From: Thalassospira lucentensis
GTDB lineage: Bacteria > Pseudomonadota > Alphaproteobacteria > Rhodospirillales > Thalassospiraceae
DNA length: 64,000 nt
Assembly: GCF_032921865.1 (NCBI RefSeq)
Contig: NZ_CP136684.1
Span: 1,532,501 to 1,596,500, forward strand
Direction: 5' to 3'
In this document: positions 34,744 through 43,939 of the stretch, in pieces
How the letters are laid out: every line of letters starts with the position of its first letter
Numbering within the stretch: the stretch's first letter is position 1
Notes under the pieces: generated by a model
Databases searched by the model: none
Told to the model about the DNA's origin: nothing
What the model saw: only the letters and a program-made list of their open reading frames with translations
Made by a program: the position numbers and the translations under genes

Positions 34744-36255
34744 ATGACAGCACGGGTTACGACCGTCGCCTTTGCCGGGATTGATACAATTCCGGTCGAT
34801 GTGCAGGTCCAGATGGCAAGCGGTTTACCGGCCTTTACCGTGGTTGGTCTGCCTGACAAGGCAGTTTCCGAGGCACGCGAACGTGTAAGGTCGGCACTTT
34901 CGGCGATGGGGCTGGCATTGCCGCCCAAACGCATAACGATTAATCTGGCCCCGGCTGATTTGCTGAAAGAAGGATCGCATTTCGATCTGCCGATTGCACT
35001 TGGCCTTTTGGCCGAAATGGATGTGATAGGGCACGAGGATATCGCCAGTTTTGTCGTGCTGGGTGAGCTGGGACTTGATGGCAGCGTTACAGGTGTTGGT
35101 GGGGTTTTGCCAGCAGCCATGCAGGCGAACAGCATGGAAAGGGGAATTATCTGCCCCGTTGACAATGGTGCGGAGGCCCTTTGGGCCGGGGAGCTTGAAA
35201 TTCTCGCACCATCACGCCTGACCACCTTGATCAATCATTTCAAGGGCACACAAATCCTCCCGCGACCAAAGATGCCCAAGACTGAACCATCGCCCATCTC
35301 CCTGCCCGATCTTCGCGATATCAAAGGGCAGGAAAGCGCCAAACGCGCGCTTGAGATTGCCGCGGCCGGAGGGCATAATTTACTGATGAGCGGTCCTCCC
35401 GGTTCGGGGAAATCGATGCTGGCGGCAAGGTTGCCGGGGCTTTTGCCAGAACTGGATGCCAGACAGGCACTTGAAACCACAGTAATCCATTCGGTTTCCG
35501 GTATGTTGCCTGAAGGCGGGCTTATTCGTACCCGTCCCTTTCGTTCGCCGCACCATTCAGCATCCATGCCAGCACTTGTTGGTGGGGGACACAGGGTGCG
35601 ACCGGGCGAGATTTCGCTGGCGCATAATGGTGTGCTGTTTTTGGATGAATTACCGGAATTTCAGCGCAATGTCCTTGATGCGTTACGCCAGCCGCTTGAA
35701 ACTGGGCAGGTATCTGTGGCACGCGCCAATGCCCATGTGACTTACCCCGCGCGCGTCCAACTGGTCGCCGCGATGAACCCTTGCCGGTGCGGATACTTGG
35801 GCGACAATGACCTTGCCTGTACGCGGGCGCCGCGTTGCGGCGAGGATTATCAGGCCCGAATATCAGGGCCCCTGCTGGATCGTTTTGACATTCAGATCGA
35901 CGTTCCGGCCGTCCGTCCTGAAGAGCTTGACCTTCCCTCAGGTGGCGAGACGACGCAAACCGTGCGGGACCGGGTTCTGGCCGCGCGTACCGTTCAGTCA
36001 TTACGATATAAAAATGATCATATTTCAACCAATGCCGAGGCAGATGGTGAAGTGCTGCAGACTGCTGCGGCACTTGATACTGATGGCCGCGGTCTTTTGC
36101 AGGATGCCGCGCGTCAGATGAGGCTGTCGGCACGCGGGTATCATCGTGTTTTGCGCGTTGCGCGCACAATTGCCGACTTGGCAGGCATGGATGGCGTCAA
36201 GCGTAGCCATATTGCCGAAGCTCTTGGCTATCGGCATATGGTGTATCGGCGATAA
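34744..36255 (+). CDS. comM: YifB/ComM family Mg-chelatase-like AAA+ ATPase
   Basis: 503 residues from the ATG at 34744. The N-terminal Lon-protease-like domain (VDVQVQMASGLPAFTVVGLPDKAVSEARERVRSAL) precedes the Mg-chelatase ATPase core, with Walker A GPPGSGKSMLAARLPGLLP and Walker B LFLDELPEF. A Zn-binding Cys group is seen in NPCRCGYLGDNDLACTRAPRCGEDY. Known members help branch migration during natural transformation. It is widespread even in non-competent species. Confidence 0.93.
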   Translation: MTARVTTVAFAGIDTIPVDVQVQMASGLPAFTVVGLPDKAVSEARERVRSALSAMGLALPPKRITINLAPADLLKEGSHFDLPIALGLLAEMDVIGHEDIASFVVLGELGLDGSVTGVGGVLPAAMQANSMERGIICPVDNGAEALWAGELEILAPSRLTTLINHFKGTQILPRPKMPKTEPSPISLPDLRDIKGQESAKRALEIAAAGGHNLLMSGPPGSGKSMLAARLPGLLPELDARQALETTVIHSVSGMLPEGGLIRTRPFRSPHHSASMPALVGGGHRVRPGEISLAHNGVLFLDELPEFQRNVLDALRQPLETGQVSVARANAHVTYPARVQLVAAMNPCRCGYLGDNDLACTRAPRCGEDYQARISGPLLDRFDIQIDVPAVRPEELDLPSGGETTQTVRDRVLAARTVQSLRYKNDHISTNAEADGEVLQTAAALDTDGRGLLQDAARQMRLSARGYHRVLRVARTIADLAGMDGVKRSHIAEALGYRHMVYRR

Positions 36256-36819
36256 TCAGGACATGCGTGAAATACGATAAACCGACGATGGTGGAACATT
36301 GCGAACAATGGTGCCAATTCGTACGGATTTAAGACCCATTCGTTCCAGAATGGCGGAGGGTACCGGGCAGCGCGGGCCATAGGTAAACTGATAAAATGCC
36401 CCATCGGGTCCGAGATAACGGAATGCACCGTTCAATACTCCCATCACCTGACGCGGGCGCATTGACAACAAAGGAAGTCCGCTGATGGCGGCACCAAGGC
36501 CGTGCGCAGGATACAAATCACTACGGGCAAGCCGGGTGGCATCTGTGTGAAAAACACGGGCGCGCGGATAGCGATCTGCCAACAGGCGCGCGAATTCCGC
36601 CCCGGCTTCAATCAGGGTCAGATCACCTTCATCAAGACCGCGCGCAATCAGAGCCCGGGTAAAAACACCGGTTCCCGGTCCAAGCTCCAATACCGATCCG
36701 GTTGTGGGGGAAATTTCAGACGTAATCATTTCTGCCAGAGCCGGGCTGGAAGGCGATATGGCCGAAACGCGTCTGGGGTCGGCTACCCAGGCCCGGAAGA
36801 ACGGCAAAAGATCTGACAT
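36256..36819 (-). CDS. Class I SAM-dependent methyltransferase (phospholipid N-methyltransferase-like)
   Basis: 187 residues; the stop codon abuts that of comM, so the genes converge with no spacer. The SAM-binding motif is VLELGPGTGVFTRALIARG near residues 42-60, preceded by the SPSSPALAEMI segment. The layout is close to phosphatidylethanolamine N-methyltransferase PmtA of alphaproteobacteria (RVSAISPSSPALAEMI is typical). The similarity to KsgA-type rRNA methyltransferases in the same region leaves the substrate open. Confidence 0.82.
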   Translation of the reverse strand: MSDLLPFFRAWVADPRRVSAISPSSPALAEMITSEISPTTGSVLELGPGTGVFTRALIARGLDEGDLTLIEAGAEFARLLADRYPRARVFHTDATRLARSDLYPAHGLGAAISGLPLLSMRPRQVMGVLNGAFRYLGPDGAFYQFTYGPRCPVPSAILERMGLKSVRIGTIVRNVPPSSVYRISRMS

Positions 36820-36970
36820 GGCGGTTCCCTGTATTGACCACGAATGACGATATTTTCCCCGACTGGTGCACTATATGGGGATGGGAAGATGTGCAGTGCA
36901 ACGTGTTGTCACGAAATATCGATCCTCATCATGTCGTTACAGGTGCGGGTTTGTGTTCTTTTTGTGTGGT

Positions 36971-37264
36971 TCAGTGGGTATTCTTGCGCAGCTCGTCGAT
37001 CAGCTGTGCCTTGTCGGGGTCGGCATGGAAACTTGACGGAATGATCATCATACCCTTCGTGCCATCACGGGCCTCTATCATGTAAAGGGTGGCGTCATCC
37101 CCCGGATCGGTGCCGGCATCGACACTGTTGCTATGAACGATTTTTAGATCGGCAGCAGCATAAACCGGACCGCTGCCGTCGCAGCGTACCCCGCCTGCCT
37201 CGTAGACAAAATGATGTGAAAAGCCATGACGGATGGCATTTTCCTGAAGTTCGGCCAAAGTCAT
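36971..37264 (-). CDS. Small conserved protein, tandem paralogue A (97 aa)
   Basis: 97 residues, soluble, with no signal. It starts MTLAELQENAIRHGFSHHFVYEAG and contains HSNSVDAGTDPGDDATLYMIEARDGTKGMMIIPSSFHAD. It is about half identical to the next gene over its full length, so one arose from the other by duplication. The SVD.GTDPGDDATLYMI core has some resemblance to small proteins annotated 'phosphoribosylpyrophosphate synthetase' in databases, which is probably a misnomer. Function unknown. Confidence 0.75.
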   Translation of the reverse strand: MTLAELQENAIRHGFSHHFVYEAGGVRCDGSGPVYAAADLKIVHSNSVDAGTDPGDDATLYMIEARDGTKGMMIIPSSFHADPDKAQLIDELRKNTH

Positions 37265-37332
37265 TGTCGTCTCTCCTGCTGGTTACGGGATACCTGTTCC
37301 TGAAACGCGGAAGCGATGCGACTGTTCCGATT

Positions 37333-37626
37333 CTATCGGGACTGACTGCGCAGATGATCGATCAGTTCCGCCTTGTCGTGCTCGGTGTAAAAGCTGCTGG
37401 GCACGATCAGGGTGCCACGTGTGCCGTCGCGGGCTTCAATCATATAAAGCGTGGCGTCATCCCCAGGATCGGTGCCGCTATCGACGGATCGACTATCGAT
37501 AATGGTCAGATCATTGGCGGAATAGCTGACTTCCTTACCATCGCAGGTGACATGATTTCCGGTCGCACTGAAATGGTGGGTGAAGCCCTTTAGTGTGGCA
37601 ATTTCCTGCAGTTCGGAGAGGTTCAT
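37333..37626 (-). CDS. Small conserved protein, tandem paralogue B (97 aa)
   Basis: 97 residues, starting MNLSELQEIATLKGFTHHFSATG, with TIIDSRSVDSGTDPGDDATLYMIEARDGTRGTLIVPSSFYTE and a LIDHLRSQSR end. It is the same length as its neighbour and 68 bases upstream of it on the same strand; nucleotide similarity is also obvious in the 'GTCATCCCC...GGATCGGTGCCG' stretch. The identical length with few gaps suggests both copies remain under selection. Confidence 0.75.
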   Translation of the reverse strand: MNLSELQEIATLKGFTHHFSATGNHVTCDGKEVSYSANDLTIIDSRSVDSGTDPGDDATLYMIEARDGTRGTLIVPSSFYTEHDKAELIDHLRSQSR

Positions 37627-37714
37627 GTCTTAAGCTCCGTTTGCTGGTGTTTCCGGGATCTCGATCATAGCACTATAAGGCTGGGAAATATTGCCATCAC
37701 TATGGCAGAAAACC

Positions 37715-38185
37715 TCAGATTTCCTTTTTCATACCTTCGTGGCTGGCAACAAAACCAAGCCGTTCGTAGAAGCGATGGGCATCCTTGCGGGTTTTGTCGG
37801 TGGTGAACTGCACAAGCGATGCGCCTAGTGATTTCGAAATCGAAATGGATTCGATGATCAATTTTTCGCCTACTTTCTGACCTCGGCATTTCGACGGTAC
37901 CCGTACACCTTCGATCTGTGCACGCAGACGGCCTTTGCGCGAAAGTCCGGCAATCAGGGTCAGTTGCAGACAACCGACAATGTCATTCCCCTGACATGCT
38001 AAAAGGTATTTGTTTGGAAGGGCTTCGGTGCTTTGACTTTGCATGGCATCAAACGCGGCATAACAGACATTGGGCAGCGGATTGCGCAGTTCTTCGCGGG
38101 TTTTACCCTTTTCGTCATCGGCGAGAAGGGTAACGATGGCAGGCAAATCTTCGCGGGTGGCATAGCGGAAGGTAATATCGGTCAT
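37715..38185 (-). CDS. GNAT family N-acetyltransferase
   Basis: 156 residues. Characteristic features are ITFRYATREDLPAIVTLLADDEKGKTREE at the N-terminus, the acetyl-CoA loop in IEGVRVPSKCRGQKVGEKLIIESI, and the DKTRKDAHRFYERLGFVASHEGMKK C-terminus. The substrate is unknown. It is transcribed in the direction of, but about 90 bases from, the tandem paralogues. Confidence 0.9.
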   Translation of the reverse strand: MTDITFRYATREDLPAIVTLLADDEKGKTREELRNPLPNVCYAAFDAMQSQSTEALPNKYLLACQGNDIVGCLQLTLIAGLSRKGRLRAQIEGVRVPSKCRGQKVGEKLIIESISISKSLGASLVQFTTDKTRKDAHRFYERLGFVASHEGMKKEI

Positions 38186-38309
38186 AAAGGCATCCTTGTT
38201 CGGGACATGGTGCCATCATGATGGAAAATCCGGAACTTGCCAATTTACCCAGCGGAAATTTCGCAAAACTTCTGCCCCTGTTTCGGCAACAGGGTGGTCT
38301 TCAAACGGC

Positions 38310-38345
38310 AAGGGTGCCTTCCCATGCATTGGAAACGGCACCCTT
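38310..38345. repeat. Hairpin in the gap between GNAT and SDR genes
   Basis: Perfect nine-base arms AAGGGTGCC and GGCACCCTT with an 18-base interior that can itself pair (TTCC/GGAA). It is intergenic and has no T run, so it is unlikely to be a strong intrinsic terminator but may affect mRNA ends for the SDR gene. Confidence 0.4.
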
Positions 38346-38410
38346 GGTCAATTACCCTGTCGCACAGGATCTGGGGAAAGGCGGCAAGGCAATCAATTTA
38401 GTGATCCAGA

Positions 38411-39154
38411 TCAGGCAAGCCCGCCATTGGCGCGTAGCGTCTGTCCGTTGACCCAGCCCGAATCCGGTCCGGCCAGGAAGGAAACGACACCGGCGATGTC
38501 TTCGGGTTGACCAAGACGTTCAATCGGCGGCATTTTCGAAAACTGTGCGATTTGTTCATCGGTTTTACCATTCAGGAACAGTTCGGTTGCAACCGGGCCG
38601 GGGGCGACGGCATTTACCGTAATGTTACGACCACGCAGTTCCTTGGCATAAACACCTGTCATCGCTTCAACCGCTGCCTTGGTTGCGTTGTAAACAGCAT
38701 AACCCGGCAATTTCAGATGTAGGGCGGTGGTCGAAAAATTGATGACACGTCCGTCGTTACGCAGGCGCTTGGCCCCCTCGCGCAGCATGTTGAAGGTGCC
38801 GCGCACATTGGTATCCATCATCGCGTCATAGATCGCGTCACTCATTTCCGAGATTGGCTGTGTTGTCATGATACCGGCATTATTGACAATGACGTCAACC
38901 CCGCCAAAGCGGGTTTCGGCGTGATCAAACATCTGTTTGACGGCATCTGCATTGGTGATGTCGGCCTTGATTGCCATCGCCTGATGGCCGCTTGCTGTCA
39001 GTTCTTCGACAAGGGCGTCCGCGCTGGTAGCGCTGTTGGCATAGTTGATAACAACCGCAAAGCCATCCTGTGCCAGGCGTTTGGCAAGGGCGACACCAAT
39101 GCCGCGTGCGGCACCGGTGATGATGGCGGTTCTGGTTTCATTTGCGTTTGTCAT
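38411..39154 (-). CDS. SDR family oxidoreductase
   Basis: About 247 residues from the ATG at 39154. It has the classical short-chain dehydrogenase motifs: TGAARGIGVALAKRL for NAD(P), NNAGIM, the catalytic serine and YxxxK in YAVYNATKAAVEAM, and a C-terminal SGWVNGQTLRANGGLA. It resembles FabG-type and '3-oxoacyl-ACP reductase' proteins; the physiological substrate is unknown. The LysR gene is divergent, with a 25-base inverted repeat between them. Confidence 0.93.
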   Translation of the reverse strand: MTNANETRTAIITGAARGIGVALAKRLAQDGFAVVINYANSATSADALVEELTASGHQAMAIKADITNADAVKQMFDHAETRFGGVDVIVNNAGIMTTQPISEMSDAIYDAMMDTNVRGTFNMLREGAKRLRNDGRVINFSTTALHLKLPGYAVYNATKAAVEAMTGVYAKELRGRNITVNAVAPGPVATELFLNGKTDEQIAQFSKMPPIERLGQPEDIAGVVSFLAGPDSGWVNGQTLRANGGLA

Positions 39155-39232
39155 GTCGGGTTCTCCTGTTTGGTGATGAACCAATTTCGATAGGCGGAGT
39201 ATGAACCGGATGACATTTGGGATAATTACGCC

Positions 39233-39257
39233 ATAATCGACAATACTGTTCGATTAT
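39233..39257. promoter_or_regulatory. LysR-type operator between SDR and LysR genes
   Basis: ATAATCGA (39233-39240) and TCGATTAT (39250-39257) are perfect eight-base arms around a nine-base spacer in the divergent promoter region. The dyad has the T-N11-A form expected for LysR-type regulators. Confidence 0.6.
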
Positions 39258-39277
39258 CTACAACAATTGGAAATATG

Positions 39278-40192
39278 ATGGACCGGTTCGAGGAGATGCG
39301 GAACTTTGTTCGCATTGTCGAGCGCAGCAGCTTTACCAAGGCCGCGACGGATCTTCAGATCCCGCGTGCCACCATGACCAATACCATTCAGCGCCTTGAA
39401 GAACGGTTGGGCACGCGGCTTCTGAACCGGACCACCCGACAGGTCCGGCCAACCCTGGATGGTGAAGCCTATTACAAGCGCTGTATCCGGATACTGGGCG
39501 AACTGGAGGAAGCCGATGGCCTTTTTCGACCGTGTGCGCCCAAGGGGCTTTTGCGCGTCAATCTTCAGGGGACACTAGCCCGGATGTTTGTCATTCCGGC
39601 TCTGCCTAGCTTCATGGACGAATATCCCGATATCACGCTTGTGGTGGCGGATGGTGACCGCTATGTCGATCTGGTTCATGAAGGATATGATTGTGTGTTG
39701 CGCAGTGGGGAGTTGGTCGATTCATCCATGATCGGCCGTCGTTTGGCAACAATGCCCGAGGTGACGGTTGCAAGCCCCGGCTATCTTGAAAAATATAGCA
39801 TGCCCGAACAGATCGAGGATTTTGAACGACAGGGGCACCGGGTTGTTTCCTTTCTTTCCGGGGCGGATGCCAAGCCGATGCCACTTGATTTCACAATTAA
39901 CGGTCTTGTGCGGCAGGTGGAGATTCCGGCCAATATTTCCGTGACCGGTGCGGATCTGTATATGGCGGCAGCTATTGCAGGACTTGGGATCATTCAGGTC
40001 CCGCATTACCGTGCGGTGGCCGATCTGAAGGCCGGTCGGCTGGTCGAAATCCTGCCGCAATATCCACCGGAACCGATGCCTGTATCGGTGCTTTATCCAC
40101 AGAACAGGCAACTTTCACCGCGCGTTCGTGTGTTTACCGACTGGTTGGGGCAGCTTTTTGCCAATGGGGTTGAAGGGCTAATGGCAGGCTGA
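39278..40192 (+). CDS. LysR-family transcriptional regulator
   Basis: 304 residues (the codon before is also ATG). The N-terminal helix-turn-helix is DRFEEMRNFVRIVERSSFTKAATDLQIPRATMTNTIQRLEERLG, as in the family, followed by a substrate-binding domain. It is closest in style to regulators of divergent short-chain dehydrogenases such as YhjC or DmlR. It probably controls the SDR gene through the inverted repeat between them, and itself. Confidence 0.93.
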   Translation: MDRFEEMRNFVRIVERSSFTKAATDLQIPRATMTNTIQRLEERLGTRLLNRTTRQVRPTLDGEAYYKRCIRILGELEEADGLFRPCAPKGLLRVNLQGTLARMFVIPALPSFMDEYPDITLVVADGDRYVDLVHEGYDCVLRSGELVDSSMIGRRLATMPEVTVASPGYLEKYSMPEQIEDFERQGHRVVSFLSGADAKPMPLDFTINGLVRQVEIPANISVTGADLYMAAAIAGLGIIQVPHYRAVADLKAGRLVEILPQYPPEPMPVSVLYPQNRQLSPRVRVFTDWLGQLFANGVEGLMAG

Positions 40193-40271
40193 ATGAGATT
40201 TGCAGTGAATAACACTGGCCTCCAGGATGGCTAGCGATACCATCTCATCTCTTCCGTGTTGTCGTTACGGC

Positions 40272-41231
40272 TTAGTATCCGGTTTTACGATCAACAAGGC
40301 CGCGCGGGGTTTCGCCGCGGGTGATGCGATCAATATTTTCGGCGATCTGATCGACCGATTCCTCAATTCGGGTCGCGGCCGCGATATGCGGCGTGATGCG
40401 GATTTTTGGATGGTCCCAGAACGGATGGTTTTCGGGTAGCGGTTCGTTGACCGCAACATCAAGGAACGCGCCGCGCAGATGACCGGTGTCAAGCAGGCGT
40501 AGCAAATCAGCTTCGACAATCATCGCGCCACGTGCGGCATTGATGACAGCGGCATCCTTTGGCAGGTGTGACAGGGTCTTGCCATTCAAAACACCTTCGG
40601 TTTCGGCGGTGCGCGGCAACATGCAAATCAGGATGTCAGACTGTGACAGGAACTCGCGCAGGGTTTCGGACCCGGCATAGGTTGTAATGCCGTCAATCGC
40701 CTTCATCGTGCGGCTCCAGCCTGATACGGCAAAGCCAATCTGCGTCAATGCACTGGCAACCGCAGCACCAAGTGCCCCCAGCCCCATCACGCCAACCCGG
40801 CATTTGGAAATACGGGCAACATCATGCTGGGCCCAGTCGGCCTTGGCTTGCTGGCGGGCGTAAATATCGAAATCACGCATAAAATGCAGGGCGGCATATA
40901 GATGATATTGCACCATCTGATCGGCCATACCGGCATCTTCAAGACGAATGACCGGCACATCCGCCGGAAGGCTGGGTGCTGAAAGCACATGATCAACCCC
41001 CGCGCCAAGCGAGAAGATCGCCTGAAGGTTGGTCAGGCTTTTAAGCAGCCCCTGTGGCTGTTTCCACAACAGGGTAAAGTCAATCGTTTCGGGATCGTAA
41101 TTTTCATGTTGGGTGACGATATATGCATCCGGCAGTCGGGAAACCATCGCCTCTTTCCATTGTTCGTCCACGCCCGCCGCGGCAATCAGGATTTTCGGGT
41201 TGGCATTGGCGGTGGGGCTGGCGGCAGACAT
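40272..41231 (-). CDS. ghrA: Glyoxylate/hydroxypyruvate reductase A-like D-isomer dehydrogenase
   Basis: About 319 residues from the ATG at 41231, which has an AGGAG ribosome-binding site; a longer frame upstream is not conserved. Seen are FSLGAGVDHVL, the NAD loop in VGVMGLGALGAAVASALTQIGFAVSGWSR, and catalytic Arg, Glu and His positions in NAARGAMIVEADLLRLLDTG and FWDHPKIRITPHIAAATR. GhrA reduces glyoxylate and hydroxypyruvate with NADPH; the assignment to this subfamily is by motif. Confidence 0.88.
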   Translation of the reverse strand: MSAASPTANANPKILIAAAGVDEQWKEAMVSRLPDAYIVTQHENYDPETIDFTLLWKQPQGLLKSLTNLQAIFSLGAGVDHVLSAPSLPADVPVIRLEDAGMADQMVQYHLYAALHFMRDFDIYARQQAKADWAQHDVARISKCRVGVMGLGALGAAVASALTQIGFAVSGWSRTMKAIDGITTYAGSETLREFLSQSDILICMLPRTAETEGVLNGKTLSHLPKDAAVINAARGAMIVEADLLRLLDTGHLRGAFLDVAVNEPLPENHPFWDHPKIRITPHIAAATRIEESVDQIAENIDRITRGETPRGLVDRKTGY

Positions 41232-41409
41232 GGGCAATTCTCCTGACGGGCGGATGAAATGGGTTGATGATTTTGGAGTGTTGCGGATATCGGTCGGAAC
41301 CGGTATCGCTAATAACACATGATCATATAACGCATTGCAGAGCAAAGCGTTCCGGCACTGTGATCAAAGTCGGTTGGCAGCTCGCCCAAAGGCGGCACGA
41401 TAAGGCAAA

Positions 41410-41829
41410 TCAGTGCGCAAAAATCATCGCCGGATCGCGGAATGTCTTGAATTCAAGGCCATTGCCAGCCGGATCTTCGACAAAGAAAGTTCCCTGTTCG
41501 CCCGGTTCATCTTTGAATCGGATTTTCGGTTCGAGCAGGAATTTGACCCCTGCAGCTTTCAGGCGATCCGCGAGATCATGCCATTTCTCCCATTCCAGAA
41601 CCGCGCCGAAATGCGGGATGGGTACCGCATCGCCATCGACATTTCCGGCACCGGCATTTTGGCCTGCTTCGGGGCGAACATGGGCGGAAAGCTGATGACC
41701 AAAGAAATCGAAATCAATCCACGCCTCGGTTGAACGGCCTTCGTCACAACCAAGGATGTCGATGTAAAACGCGCGGGTATCGGCAATCGATTTAATCGGA
41801 AACGCCAGATGGAACGGGGGTAGCGACAT
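41410..41829 (-). CDS. VOC family protein (glyoxalase-like)
   Basis: 139 residues: [47 protein letters not shown] at the N-terminus, then [29 protein letters not shown] and [16 protein letters not shown]. The metal-binding pattern (HL..., H..., E near the end) of vicinal-oxygen-chelate enzymes is present. The substrate is unknown. A third VOC gene in 8 kb, but not closely similar to the other two. Confidence 0.88.
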   Translation of the reverse strand: MSLPPFHLAFPIKSIADTRAFYIDILGCDEGRSTEAWIDFDFFGHQLSAHVRPEAGQNAGAGNVDGDAVPIPHFGAVLEWEKWHDLADRLKAAGVKFLLEPKIRFKDEPGEQGTFFVEDPAGNGLEFKTFRDPAMIFAH

Positions 41830-41864
41830 GGGAACCTCATAACGTTAAAGAAAATTGCTGCGGC

Positions 41865-42344
41865 CTAGGCACTTGGTTTTCGATGATAAATACTGTGCAA
41901 CAAATGATCTTTCTTTGGGCCTGTTATTTTTATTTTCGTTTCGAAATGATTTCTATCATACCAGATCATGCAATGATGATAAAAATCCTCCCCACAAGTG
42001 TGAATGTCGCGCGCGCTGTACCCTTCGTCAGCAGTATCCTCACCGAATTGCAGCAGCACATAGCGATTGCCAAAGCTTAATGGATCACGAAACAGCATCT
42101 CGATCGCGGGCGGTTTTTCATGCAGGACGAAGTCATATTCGCGGTAACCGTCAAAGCGTTTGCCATCGCCGCGTTCAAGAATCCCTTCCTCTCGATAGCG
42201 CAGAAAACCTGCCTTTTCCGGTTCTGCCATGTGGAAGGTCACATTGCCACTGAACTTTCCTGTAGGACCAAGGTCGCGCTCAAGCGTCCAGTGACCCGGG
42301 AGGTTTTGAAAAATCGTTGCGGTGGATGGCACAGGTTGGATCAT
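41865..42344 (-). CDS. DUF6314 family protein
   Basis: About 159 residues from the ATG at 42344. It begins with IFQNLPGHWTLERDLGPTGKFSGNVTF and continues as a small beta-barrel-like protein (AGFLRYREEGILERGDGKRFDGYREYDFVLHE, ending YYDHHCMIWY-type aromatic-rich strands). This matches DUF6314, which is lipocalin-like in outline. Function unknown. It is transcribed from the same strand as the HIT/his genes but lies downstream of them. Confidence 0.75.
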   Translation of the reverse strand: MIQPVPSTATIFQNLPGHWTLERDLGPTGKFSGNVTFHMAEPEKAGFLRYREEGILERGDGKRFDGYREYDFVLHEKPPAIEMLFRDPLSFGNRYVLLQFGEDTADEGYSARDIHTCGEDFYHHCMIWYDRNHFETKIKITGPKKDHLLHSIYHRKPSA

Positions 42345-42419
42345 GACATTCCAATAAAGCAAAAAGGCAGGGACGCCTTGGTTGCCCTGCCCTGAATTCT
42401 GGTTTCGCGGGCGTTAACC

Positions 42420-42791
42420 TTAGTCTTTTGGCAACATCAGGCCCAGCTTCTTGCCGCCAATGATATGAACATGCAGATGCGGGACGTCCTGACGGCCGTG
42501 ATCGCGGGTATTGGCGATCAGACGGTAACCGTCCTCGACAACGCCTGCCGTGGCGGCAATTTTGCCGATTGCGCGGGTATAGGCGATGATTTCCGCGTCC
42601 GATGCGTTGGTCGCAAAGTCGTCATAGCTGGTATAGGTACCCTTTGGGATCACAAGGATATGGGTCGGGGCCTGCGGGGCGATGTCGTGAAATGCAAGGA
42701 CGTGGTCGTCCTCAAAAACCTTGTTACACGGGATTTCACCACGAAGAATTTTGGCAAAGATGTTTTGTGGATCATAGGCAGAGACGGCCAT
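42420..42791 (-). CDS. hinT: HIT family purine-nucleoside phosphoramidase (HinT-like)
   Basis: 123 residues. The histidine triad is HLHVHIIGG near the C-terminus, with NIFAKILRGEIPCNKVFEDDHVLAFHD at the N-terminus. It hydrolyses adenosine 5'-phosphoramidates and related compounds. The gene starts about 32 bases after hisE and probably closes the histidine operon; association of a HIT gene with hisE is common in alphaproteobacteria. Confidence 0.93.
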   Translation of the reverse strand: MAVSAYDPQNIFAKILRGEIPCNKVFEDDHVLAFHDIAPQAPTHILVIPKGTYTSYDDFATNASDAEIIAYTRAIGKIAATAGVVEDGYRLIANTRDHGRQDVPHLHVHIIGGKKLGLMLPKD

Positions 42792-42823
42792 GGGGATGCT
42801 CCTGATCTTGACGGGATATGACC

Positions 42824-43150
42824 CTACTTATCTGTGCGGGATGCCTTTTCGGCAATACCGGAAATACCCTGGCGTTCGGCCAGAATGTTCCATACGTCTT
42901 CCGGCTTTACCCCCTGATCGGCCCAAAGCACGGTCAGGTGATAGAGAAGATCGGCACTTTCCGATGCGACTTTTTCCGGGGTTTCGGCAAGGGCCGCGAT
43001 CACGGTTTCAACGCCTTCCTCGCCAACCTTCTGGGCGATTTTTGCCGTGCCTTTGGCAAAAAGTCTGGCGGTATAGCTGGTTTCGGGATCGGCACCCTTG
43101 CGGGCGGCAACCACAGTGTAAAGCTGATCAAGAATATGTTTATTAGTCAT
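42824..43150 (-). CDS. hisE: Phosphoribosyl-ATP diphosphatase
   Basis: About 108 residues from the ATG at 43150, two bases past the hisF stop; a GTG at 43156 overlapping that stop is an alternative. The motif KIAQKVGEEGVETVIAAL with its metal-binding glutamates and ESADLLYHLTVLW are typical of HisE. It hydrolyses phosphoribosyl-ATP to phosphoribosyl-AMP in histidine synthesis. HisI, the next step, is not in the window, so these are separate proteins rather than the fused HisIE. Confidence 0.95.
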   Translation of the reverse strand: MTNKHILDQLYTVVAARKGADPETSYTARLFAKGTAKIAQKVGEEGVETVIAALAETPEKVASESADLLYHLTVLWADQGVKPEDVWNILAERQGISGIAEKASRTDK

Positions 43151-43152
43151 AA

Positions 43153-43914
43153 TCACCCCTCGCGGACCGGGATGCCGGCTGCTTTCATGTGGTCCTTGAC
43201 CTCGCGGATACGATAGGTCCCGAAATGGAAGATCGAGGCAGCCAGAACCGCCGAGGCATGGCCTTCGGTCACACCTTCGACCATATGGTCCAGCGTCCCG
43301 ACACCGCCCGATGCAATCACCGGCACATGTACGGCATCTGCAATTGATCGCGTCAGCGGCAGGTTAAAGCCCGACTTGGTGCCATCCCGATCCATCGAGG
43401 TGACCAGAAGTTCCCCGGCACCATATTCGGTCATTTGTTTTGCAAACGAAACAGCATCAATCCCGGTTGGTTTTCGGCCGCCATGGGTGAAGATTTCAAA
43501 CTTGTCCGGGCCGGTCGATTTGGCGTCAATCGAAACCACAATGCACTGTGACCCGAACTTGCGTGCTGCTTCGCGCACGAAATCGGGGTTATTGACCGCA
43601 GCCGTGTTGATCGAAACCTTATCCGCACCGGCCAGAAGCAGCTTGCGAATGTCTTCAAGCGTGCGTACGCCACCGCCGACGGTGACGGGCATAAAGCAGG
43701 CTTCTGCCGTGCGAGCGACGACGTCGAAAATTGTATCGCGATTGTCGCTTGATGCGGTGATATCAAGGAAGCAAAGCTCGTCAGCGCCTTCGGCGTCATA
43801 GATGCGCGCCTGTTCTACCGGATCGCCAGCATCGATCAGATCAACGAAATTAACCCCTTTGACGACACGACCGTCCTTAACGTCGAGACAGGGAATGACA
43901 CGGGTTTTCAACAT
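43153..43914 (-). CDS. hisF: Imidazole glycerol phosphate synthase subunit HisF
   Basis: 253 residues, a TIM barrel. Catalytic Asp11 lies in [19 protein letters not shown], and the second aspartate in VVSIDAKS. It makes imidazole glycerol phosphate using ammonia from HisH, which is encoded in the same operon. Gap to hisA is 25 bases; hisE follows immediately. Confidence 0.97.
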   Translation of the reverse strand: MLKTRVIPCLDVKDGRVVKGVNFVDLIDAGDPVEQARIYDAEGADELCFLDITASSDNRDTIFDVVARTAEACFMPVTVGGGVRTLEDIRKLLLAGADKVSINTAAVNNPDFVREAARKFGSQCIVVSIDAKSTGPDKFEIFTHGGRKPTGIDAVSFAKQMTEYGAGELLVTSMDRDGTKSGFNLPLTRSIADAVHVPVIASGGVGTLDHMVEGVTEGHASAVLAASIFHFGTYRIREVKDHMKAAGIPVREG

Positions 43915-43939
43915 GATCGGTTATCCTGTTTGGGTCCGT

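Noticed and set aside
36971..37626. Calling the tandem paralogues phosphoribosyl-pyrophosphate synthetases
   Set aside because: They are 97 residues long and lack the PRPP-binding and Walker-like motifs of true synthetases; the database label is probably wrong.
38218..38451. 77-codon plus-strand frame between GNAT and SDR genes
   Set aside because: It overlaps the SDR 3' end, has no recognisable pattern, and contains the hairpin at 38310-38345.
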